A stretch of 20,963 nt of DNA, taken from assembly GCA_900753285.1 (NCBI GenBank), contig CAADYN010000190.1, forward strand, positions 1 to 20,963. Direction: 5' to 3'. This document shows positions 15,713 to 20,963 of this stretch, piece by piece. The number at the start of each line of letters is the position of its first letter. Position 1 is the first letter of the stretch. Origin of the DNA: Clostridia bacterium (GTDB taxonomy: Bacteria > Bacillota > Clostridia > Oscillospirales > CAG-272). A program made the position numbers and the translations under genes. The notes under the pieces were generated by a model. The model was given only the letters and a program-made list of their open reading frames with translations, searched no databases and was not told the DNA's origin.

Positions 15713-15741
15713 TTGACACGGGGAAGAACCTATGCTATGAT
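15713..15741 (+). promoter_or_regulatory. Promoter of the pfp-cysK operon
   Basis: Perfect TTGACA (15713-15718), 17 bp, TATGAT (15736-15741) with TGC before it as an extended -10. This is one of the strongest promoters in the window. The leader is about 80 bases. Confidence 0.78.
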
Positions 15742-15828
15742 TAATTAGGTTAATAGGAAACTTCTGATTTAAGGTTATAATTCAGAGTATCCTTATGTAA
15801 AACGATAATTATGAAAAGGTGTTATAAA

Positions 15829-17085
15829 ATGGAAGAAATGTTACGCGGAGCTGCTGTGGTTGGTCAGTCCGGCGGTCCTACTGCGGCGATAAACGCTACA
15901 CTTGCGGGAGTTATTAAGGGATATTTTGAGTCGCGCGAGGCTGTAACGAAGCTGTACGGCATGAAAAACGGCATTGAAGGCTTCCTCGGCGAGAGAATGT
16001 GCGACCTCGGCAGTATTTTCTCGGACGAAAAGGGAGACGTTGACATGGAAAAGCTCTCGCTCCTGTCTCAGACTCCGGCGGCTGCTCTCGGTTCATGCAG
16101 AAAAAAGCTCCCGGATCCTTCGGCTGAACCCGAGTTTTACGAAAAGCTCATCGCGTTGTTCAAAAAATGCGATATCAGATATTTCTTCTACATCGGCGGA
16201 AACGACTCAATGGATACCGTTGCGAAGCTGACAAAGTATCTTGAAACCTCGGACTACAAAATGCGCGTAATGGGTGTGCCGAAAACCATTGACAACGACC
16301 TATGTGCGACCGACCATACACCTGGCTACGGCTCTGCGGCAAAGTATATCGCAACCGTCACACAGGAAGTCATCCGCGACTGCGCAGTTTACACCGTAAA
16401 AGCCGTGACTATAGTTGAAATTATGGGACGTGACGCAGGATGGCTGACAGCTGCCGCGGCTCTTCCGAGAATTATAAACGGCACGGAAATTGACGCGGTG
16501 TACCTTCCCGAGGTGGAATTCTCCATGGAAAGATTCTACTCCGACATTGAAAAGGCGTTCGAGAAGCACCCGAATGTTGTGGTAGCCGTTTCCGAAGGCG
16601 TGAGATTCTCCGACGGACACTACGTAGGCGAGGGCAGTCAGTCGGGAGCGGCGGATGTGTTCGGTCACAAGTATCTCTCCGGCACTGGAAAGGTACTCGA
16701 GAACGCCGTAAAAGAGCATTTCGGATGTAAGGTGCGCTCGATAGAACTAAATCTTCCCCAGAGATGCGGCTCTCATCTTGCTTCGGCTACCGACCTTGAC
16801 GAGTCGCAGAAAGCCGGAGAAACCGCGGTGAAGAAAGCTGTCGCGGGAATCAGCGGATGCATGATAGCCTTTGTCAGAGCGGACAGCGGAGAATACTCCG
16901 TTTCATACGAGGCGAAGGAGATAGCAAAGATAGCAAACGCCGTTCGTCATGTTCCGGGAGAATTCATCACCGAGGACGGAAGCAACGTCACCGACGAATG
17001 TCTCGAATACATCAAACCCCTCATATCCGGCGAGGTTATAACCAGATTTGACGGCGGACTTCCCATTCATTTTGTTATAGATTAA
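15829..17085 (+). CDS. pfp: Phosphofructokinase, pyrophosphate-dependent type
   Basis: 418 residues from ATG 15829, preceded by AAAAGGTG at seven bases; the in-frame ATG at 15811 contains this ribosome site and is rejected. The PfkA fold signatures are clear: VGQSGGPTAAIN (11-22), YIGGNDSMD (121-129), GVPKTIDNDL (149-158) with catalytic Asp155, and MGRDAGWL (199-206). Two positions tell the phosphate donor: Asp126 in GGND, where ATP enzymes have Gly, and Lys152 in PKTIDND, where ATP enzymes have Gly. Together they mark PPi-dependent enzymes. It would reversibly phosphorylate fructose-6-phosphate to fructose-1,6-bisphosphate using pyrophosphate, saving ATP in glycolysis and allowing gluconeogenic flux. 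Followed 20 bases later by cysK in one operon. Confidence 0.9.
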   Translation: MEEMLRGAAVVGQSGGPTAAINATLAGVIKGYFESREAVTKLYGMKNGIEGFLGERMCDLGSIFSDEKGDVDMEKLSLLSQTPAAALGSCRKKLPDPSAEPEFYEKLIALFKKCDIRYFFYIGGNDSMDTVAKLTKYLETSDYKMRVMGVPKTIDNDLCATDHTPGYGSAAKYIATVTQEVIRDCAVYTVKAVTIVEIMGRDAGWLTAAAALPRIINGTEIDAVYLPEVEFSMERFYSDIEKAFEKHPNVVVAVSEGVRFSDGHYVGEGSQSGAADVFGHKYLSGTGKVLENAVKEHFGCKVRSIELNLPQRCGSHLASATDLDESQKAGETAVKKAVAGISGCMIAFVRADSGEYSVSYEAKEIAKIANAVRHVPGEFITEDGSNVTDECLEYIKPLISGEVITRFDGGLPIHFVID

Positions 17086-17105
17086 AGTAAAGGACGGATA
17101 TATCT

Positions 17106-18041
17106 ATGGCGGCAAGGATCTATAAAACAGCGGACGAGATAATAGGTCATACTCCGCTGCTCGAAATGACGCATATCGAAAAAAATCTCAGACTGGACGC
17201 GAGAATCATAGCAAAGCTCGAGTATCTCAATCCCGCCGGTTCAACCAAGGACAGAGCCGCGAGGGAGATGCTTGACGACGCCGAGAGACGCGGACTTGTG
17301 AGCGAGAAAACTACAATTATCGAGCCGACAAGCGGAAACACCGGTATAGGTCTTGCGTCGGTTGCGGCTGCGAGAGGGTACAAGATTATGATAGTCATGC
17401 CCGACAGTATGTCTATCGAAAGGCGCAAGATAATGAAGGCATACGGCGCCGATGTAATCCTTTCCGACGGAGCAAAGGGTATGCAGGGAGCGATAGACCG
17501 CGCAAAAGAGCTTGCCTCCGCTATTCCGAACAGCTTTATCCCCGGACAGTTCGACAATCCCGCAAACGCCGCCGCTCATTTTAAGACCACGGGACCCGAG
17601 ATTTGGCAAGACACAGACGGAGAGGTTGACATTTTTGTCGCGGGAGTAGGAACAGGCGGCACGATAACGGGAGTGGGACGATATCTCAAATCAAAGAATC
17701 CCGGGATTAAAATCGTTGCGGTAGAGCCGGCGACATCTCCCGTACTTTCAAAAGGCTACGGCGGAAAGCACGGTATACAGGGTATAGGAGCGGGATTTGT
17801 TCCGAAAGTTCTTGACACCGAGATATACGACGAGGTTATGACCGTGACTGACGCGGATGCTGTGGCTGTCGGAAAAATGATAGGCATGAACGAGGGTATA
17901 CTTGTCGGCATTTCTTCGGGAGCTGCAATGGACGCGGCAATAAAGCTCTCACAGCGACCGGAAAACAGGGGCAAAAACATAGTGGTTCTCCTGCCCGATA
18001 CGGGAGACAGATACCTTTCAACGGCACTGTTCAGCGAATAA
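17106..18041 (+). CDS. cysK: Cysteine synthase A (O-acetylserine sulfhydrylase)
   Basis: 311 residues, full length. It has the PLP lysine Lys48 in NPAGSTKDR (42-50; most homologues have Val where this has Thr47), the substrate loop PTSGNTG (74-80), the phosphate-binding GTGGT (182-186), EPATSPVL (207-214), GIQGIGAGFVP (223-233) and the SSGAA near 270. The enzyme makes cysteine from O-acetylserine and sulfide in the cytoplasm. No serine acetyltransferase (cysE) is adjacent. AAAGGA lies 11 bases before the ATG, slightly distant. It is the second gene of the pfp operon and is closed by a strong terminator. Confidence 0.94.
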   Translation: MAARIYKTADEIIGHTPLLEMTHIEKNLRLDARIIAKLEYLNPAGSTKDRAAREMLDDAERRGLVSEKTTIIEPTSGNTGIGLASVAAARGYKIMIVMPDSMSIERRKIMKAYGADVILSDGAKGMQGAIDRAKELASAIPNSFIPGQFDNPANAAAHFKTTGPEIWQDTDGEVDIFVAGVGTGGTITGVGRYLKSKNPGIKIVAVEPATSPVLSKGYGGKHGIQGIGAGFVPKVLDTEIYDEVMTVTDADAVAVGKMIGMNEGILVGISSGAAMDAAIKLSQRPENRGKNIVVLLPDTGDRYLSTALFSE

Positions 18042-18043
18042 AA

Positions 18044-18087
18044 ACAAAGCTTTTCCATGACAAACGGGTTGTGGAAGAGCTTTTTGT
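18044..18087 (+). terminator. Terminator of the pfp-cysK operon
   Basis: AAAGCTTTTCCA (18046-18057) pairs over 12 bp with TGGAAGAGCTTT (18072-18083), one G-U pair; CAA/TTG inside can extend it. It ends in TTTTT. Strong intrinsic terminator three bases after cysK. Confidence 0.85.
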
Positions 18088-18141
18088 TAGTATTGACGAA
18101 CGTTTTACGCGGGCTTTAAACAAAAGTTAACATAAAATCAG

Positions 18142-18170
18142 TTGATAATATATTGCGGGTGGAGTATTAT
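18142..18170 (+). promoter_or_regulatory. Possible promoter of the ATP synthase operon
   Basis: TTGATA (18142-18147), 17 bp, TATTAT (18165-18170), about 68 bases before the first gene. Other weaker candidates exist in this AT-rich stretch (TTGACG at 18093; TATATT near 18196), so the exact start is uncertain. Confidence 0.45.
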
Positions 18171-18237
18171 TTATTAGCATTCAATCGGGTATTATTATAT
18201 TAGATTGAAAGAAAATCATTCAGACGGAGGCGCCGTA

Positions 18238-18534
18238 ATGGACATGAGACTTATCGCAGCTCTGGTGATATCCCTTCTCGGAGGAGTCGCCATGGCAAGC
18301 GTGAACTACGTTATAACTAATGCCGTAATGAAGAAAAAGCCGAATATGCTCTCGATTACCGCAGTTATCCGTCAGGTGATAAACGTTGCTTATCTCGCTG
18401 CGGTGTATTTTGTGTCGTCCGCTGTGCTTTCTTCGGTGGTATATCCGCTCGTTGGAGCAGTCGTCGGACTCACAGTGCCAATGTTCATTTTCACCTTTAA
18501 GCTCGTGAAGAAAAACGACAGCGCAGAAAAATAA
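18238..18534 (+). CDS. Small AtpI-like membrane protein of the ATP synthase operon
   Basis: 98 residues from ATG 18238, with GGAGG seven bases upstream. There are three hydrophobic segments: about 4-24, about 45-62 and about 66-88, separated by the basic loop KKKPN and ending in a charged tail KLVKKNDSAEK. Its place directly before atpB is that of atpI (uncI), whose product helps c-ring assembly or magnesium uptake. It is shorter than typical AtpI (about 125 residues, four helices) and shows no diagnostic motif, so the name rests on position and topology. The next start is 36 bases downstream. Confidence 0.65.
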   Translation: MDMRLIAALVISLLGGVAMASVNYVITNAVMKKKPNMLSITAVIRQVINVAYLAAVYFVSSAVLSSVVYPLVGAVVGLTVPMFIFTFKLVKKNDSAEK

Positions 18535-18570
18535 CCCCGCGGATGGCGGAAAGGAGATATATCACTTGAA

Positions 18571-19245
18571 ATGGGTGAAAAATCTGAAGTTCTAATCAAA
18601 ATTTTCGGTGTTTTCGATATCACCGGAGAAGTGCTTACTATGTTTGTCATACTTGCGCTTACCGCCGTGCTTTCGATAATCGCCACAAGACATTTGAAGA
18701 TGCGCCCCGGAAAATTCCAGAACATCATGGAAACCGCCGTGGAGTCGCTTGACAACTTCATCTCCGGAATAATCGGAAAAAAGTTCGGACGCAAGTACTT
18801 CTTCTTCCTCGGCTCGCTGTTCATATTCATTATTATGGCGAACTATTCGGGACTTATCCCCGGCATGGGTCTGACAAAGTACTTCAAAGCACCGACGTCC
18901 TCTCTTTCATGTACGCTCGGTCTCGGCGTCGCGGCTTTCGTGTTCTTGCAGGTCGCGGGACTGAAATCGAACGTAAAGCACTATTTTAAGAAGTTTGTCA
19001 GCCCTATGTTCTTCATGCTGCCTCTTCTTCTGCTTGACGAATTCATAAAACCCGCCTCCCTCGCGCTCCGTCTTTTCGGTAACGTGTTCGGTGAGGAAAC
19101 CGTAACGGAAGAGCTTTACGGACTTCTTCCCATCGGAGTTCCCGTCATTATGATGGTGCTCTCACTTCTGTTCTGCGCAATACAGGCAGTGGTATTTACA
19201 ATGCTCGTTTCGATCTACCTTGAGGAACAGGTCGAAGCCGAATAA
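18571..19245 (+). CDS. atpB: F-type ATP synthase subunit a
   Basis: 224 residues, hydrophobic, five to six membrane helices. NYSGLIPG (91-98), EFIKPASLALRLFGN (157-171) and IQAVVFTMLVSIYL (204-217) are the conserved half-channel motifs; Arg167 is the essential arginine facing the c-ring, with Asn171 and Gln205 also conserved. It forms the ion path of F0 next to the c-ring. AAGGAG (18551-18556) lies 14 bases before the ATG, unusually far; a TTG at 18566 at the ideal distance is out of frame and opens a nine-codon ORF, which might modulate translation, but this is speculative. Confidence 0.94.
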   Translation: MGEKSEVLIKIFGVFDITGEVLTMFVILALTAVLSIIATRHLKMRPGKFQNIMETAVESLDNFISGIIGKKFGRKYFFFLGSLFIFIIMANYSGLIPGMGLTKYFKAPTSSLSCTLGLGVAAFVFLQVAGLKSNVKHYFKKFVSPMFFMLPLLLLDEFIKPASLALRLFGNVFGEETVTEELYGLLPIGVPVIMMVLSLLFCAIQAVVFTMLVSIYLEEQVEAE

Positions 19246-19277
19246 TAAAGCAAACATAACAAAAGGAGTTATAAAAA

Positions 19278-19508
19278 ATGGAACAGTCAGGACTTATCGC
19301 AATCGCAGCGGCTATCGCAATTGCAGTCAGCACAATTTTCCCCGCACTTGGTCAGGGTATGACGGCAAAATCCGCCATGGAAGCTATCGCACGTCAGCCC
19401 GACGCCGCCAACAATATCCGTTCAACACTTATCATCGCACTTGCACTTATGGAAGCACTTACCATTTACGGACTTCTTATCGCGTTCATCCTTTCATCTA
19501 AAATCTGA
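19278..19508 (+). CDS. atpE: F-type ATP synthase subunit c
   Basis: 76 residues, two helices joined by the polar loop ARQPDA (38-43) that contacts the central stalk. TM1 has GQG with Gln26; TM2 has MEALTIYGLLIAF with the ion-carrying Glu59. The TM2 pattern matches the proton-type chloroplast and cyanobacterial c subunits (Glu-Ala-Leu-Thr-Ile-Tyr). Sodium-type rings such as Ilyobacter have Glu-Ser-Thr, with the serine hydroxyl helping bind sodium. AAAGGAG lies upstream of the ATG. The gene sits between atpB and atpF as usual. Confidence 0.96.
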   Translation: MEQSGLIAIAAAIAIAVSTIFPALGQGMTAKSAMEAIARQPDAANNIRSTLIIALALMEALTIYGLLIAFILSSKI

Positions 19509-19548
19509 GCAGGAGAAGAAAATACCGTAAAGGCAGGGGGAAACAAAA

Positions 19549-19965
19549 TTGACGATACAGCCATCTATTCTTGTGTGGACGCTGATATGCTTTTGCCTTT
19601 TCATGCTTATCGTGAACAAGCTGCTCTTTAAGCCTATGCTTGGGATAATGGATGAAAGACATGCGAAGATTGAAGCAGCCGCAAAGAAAAAAGCGGATAT
19701 CGAAAACTCTCGGCTCGAATACGAAAACAAGCTCCGTGAAGCCGCCGAAAACGCCCGAAAAGCTGCGAGTGATCGTGCTGAGGCTATGCTGTCCGACGCA
19801 AGAGAAAAGGCAGCCGAGGACGTGAAGAACGCCGAAGAAACTAGCAAAAAGAGACTGGAGCTTGCAAAAACCGATATTGAATTTGAAAGCGGAGAACTCG
19901 ACGGAAAACTCGAGAGAAGCGTTGACAAACTCGCCGAGACTTTCATTTCGCGTCTGATTTCATAG
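19549..19965 (+). CDS. atpF: F-type ATP synthase subunit b
   Basis: 138 residues from a TTG start at 19549, supported by AGGGGG eight bases upstream; no ATG is available at the N-terminus. Residues about 7-25 form the single membrane helix, followed by FKPMLGIMDERHAKIE (27-42), a typical b-subunit neck, then a long charged, alanine-rich coiled coil to the end. It is slightly short for b (about 155-170). It forms the peripheral stalk that holds F1 against F0. The next gene, 16 bases downstream, starts with a second b-like segment, so the stalk could be a b/b-delta heterodimer. Confidence 0.9.
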   Translation: MTIQPSILVWTLICFCLFMLIVNKLLFKPMLGIMDERHAKIEAAAKKKADIENSRLEYENKLREAAENARKAASDRAEAMLSDAREKAAEDVKNAEETSKKRLELAKTDIEFESGELDGKLERSVDKLAETFISRLIS

Positions 19966-19981
19966 AACGGAACGGAAAATC

Positions 19982-20963
19982 ATGCAATTCATATATGCAA
20001 TAATCAACTTTCTTATCCTTGCGGCGCTCATATGGCTGCTCGGAAGAAAGATGATAGCCTCGATATTCAAAAAGAGGCTTGACAAAATAAACAGCGAGCT
20101 TGACGAAGCGGAGGAAATCGAAAAAACGGAGTATGTTGCTCCCATTCTGCCCGATGTTCCTCTTGCGGCAGACGAAAATATCGACAAAACCGCTCGCAAA
20201 AAGCTTGACGCTATAAAGCTTTCACGCGACGAGGAGATAGCGAACATCGAAAAGCACTGTGACGCAGAGATACTTGAAATGTGCTACGACGTCGTCTCCG
20301 TAAAGCGCGCGGAGCTTATCAAAAAGGTCAGGGAGAGAATAATAGAGCTTCTCGGAACAGAGCCGTACCATACGGAGCTTCACGAAAAACTCATCGGCAT
20401 GGCGGACAAGATTCTTGAGAGAATAAAGCTCACACCCGGCGACATCGCGTACCTCAACAACCACGACGTACTGTATGTCACGCTTACATCGGCTGAACCT
20501 CTTCCAGACGATATAGTTGAAATAATCGACGAAAAAACCAAACAGCTTGTTGAAGAGGTAAACGGACGCACATCGTTCTGGGTGAAGGTTGACGAGGAGC
20601 TTATCGGCGGACTCAGACTTCGTATAGGCGACACAGTGTACGATTCAACCGTGACGAACCACCTCTACAATCTGCAAAAAACTCTAGAAAAACGCCCTCT
20701 TCACGGAGACGAAACGCCCGACGAAATTGTGTCCGACATACTCACGGGCATATCCGAGATAGACACCACTATTCAGGAGTTCCAGCTCGGCAGAGTTATC
20801 AGCATATCCGACGGTATCTGCTGGCTTGACGGACTTGCCGATATCATGTACGGTGAGGTCATAGAGTTCGACTGCGGTGAGCGCGGAATGGTACTCGACA
20901 TTGAGCCTGACAAAATCGGATGCGTTGTGTACGGAAACTATGCTCATATTGAAGCCGGAAGCC
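19982..20963 (+). CDS. atpH-atpA: b-delta-alpha fusion of F-type ATP synthase (partial, runs off right edge)
   Basis: One open frame of 327 codons from ATG 19982 to the edge, checked line by line, no stop. Residues 3-22 are a membrane helix followed by a basic, charged stalk, like subunit b. Residues about 65-150 are helical without a clear match. Residues about 160-235 are the C-terminal domain of subunit delta: YVTLTSAEPLPDDI, then VDEELIGGLRLRIGD (203-217) and YDSTVTNHLYNLQKTL. Residues about 245-327 are the N-terminal beta domain of F1 alpha: TPDEIVSDI, VISISDGI (272-279), GEVIEFDCGERGMVLDIE (291-308) and IGCVVYGNYAHIEAG. The nucleotide-binding part of alpha lies beyond the window. b-delta fusions are known in mycobacteria; extension into alpha is not one I know. 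Ribosome site weak (GGAA). Signs of a former boundary at 20676-20716 are described in the findings. Confidence 0.85.
   Translation, partial: MQFIYAIINFLILAALIWLLGRKMIASIFKKRLDKINSELDEAEEIEKTEYVAPILPDVPLAADENIDKTARKKLDAIKLSRDEEIANIEKHCDAEILEMCYDVVSVKRAELIKKVRERIIELLGTEPYHTELHEKLIGMADKILERIKLTPGDIAYLNNHDVLYVTLTSAEPLPDDIVEIIDEKTKQLVEEVNGRTSFWVKVDEELIGGLRLRIGDTVYDSTVTNHLYNLQKTLEKRPLHGDETPDEIVSDILTGISEIDTTIQEFQLGRVISISDGICWLDGLADIMYGEVIEFDCGERGMVLDIEPDKIGCVVYGNYAHIEAGS

Noticed and set aside
18566..18595. Nine-codon TTG-started ORF overlapping the atpB start
   Set aside because: Its spacing to AAGGAG is better than that of atpB, but it is too short to support as a gene; mentioned only as a possible translational modulator.
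20729..20731. GTG as a separate start for F1 alpha
   Set aside because: The nearest Shine-Dalgarno-like GGAG is 20 bases upstream, and starting here would drop the PDEI residues that still align with alpha. It is kept only as a fallback explanation for free alpha.

Overview
The window looks like chromosomal DNA of a Gram-positive member of the Clostridia, probably an anaerobic gut-type Oscillospirales/Ruminococcaceae relative. This is inferred from the gene types: pyrophosphate-type phosphofructokinase, paired HPr/enzyme I, a zinc-ribbon L28, a clostridial GME-fold-like protein, a CotH lipoprotein and a MepA-like MATE pump. It also rests on strong Shine-Dalgarno sites, TTGACA/TATAAT promoters with 17-bp spacers, and AT-rich intergenic DNA between coding regions of roughly 50% GC. 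I see no transposase, integrase, phage gene, CRISPR array, rRNA or tRNA.

Layout. Bases 1-1570 (minus) hold most of a CotH-family surface lipoprotein whose C-terminus lies off the left edge. After a 412-base AT-rich gap, an operon (1983-5265) encodes a short MutS-family ATPase, an Lrp/AsnC regulator and a class I aminotransferase. Next come rpmB (L28) with its own promoter and terminator, then a GME-fold-like protein overlapping an inositol-monophosphatase-family gene (5640-7120). A MATE transporter follows (7297-8694), with a promoter that runs straight into a terminator hairpin ahead of the gene. Two minus-strand genes (8740-10418), a GDPD phosphodiesterase and a sugar-phosphate isomerase/epimerase, share one strong promoter. 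ptsH-ptsI (10651-12551) encode the general PTS proteins. A small lipoprotein (minus) and polA (plus) are divergent. A PPi-type phosphofructokinase and cysK form a two-gene operon (15829-18041) ending in a strong terminator. The right end is the start of an F-type ATP synthase operon: a small AtpI-like membrane protein, atpB (a), atpE (c), atpF (b), and an unusual last gene.

Most striking observation: the last ORF (19982 to the right edge, 327 codons with no stop) runs from a subunit-b-like membrane helix, through a clear subunit-delta C-terminal domain, directly into the N-terminal domain of F1 alpha. b-delta fusions are known in mycobacteria, but a b-delta-alpha fusion is not one I recognise. 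F1 has three alpha but one delta, so a covalent fusion raises a stoichiometry problem. The junction carries traces of a former gene boundary: an A6 run followed by an out-of-frame TAG exactly where delta should end, and GGAG five bases before an ACG where the alpha start would be. It could be a genuine fusion, a recoding site, or a one-base sequence error combined with an ACG start.

Working together, PTS sugar uptake (HPr/EI), PPi-linked glycolysis and the ATP synthase describe an energy-economical fermentative metabolism. The c-subunit ion site looks proton-type rather than sodium-type.
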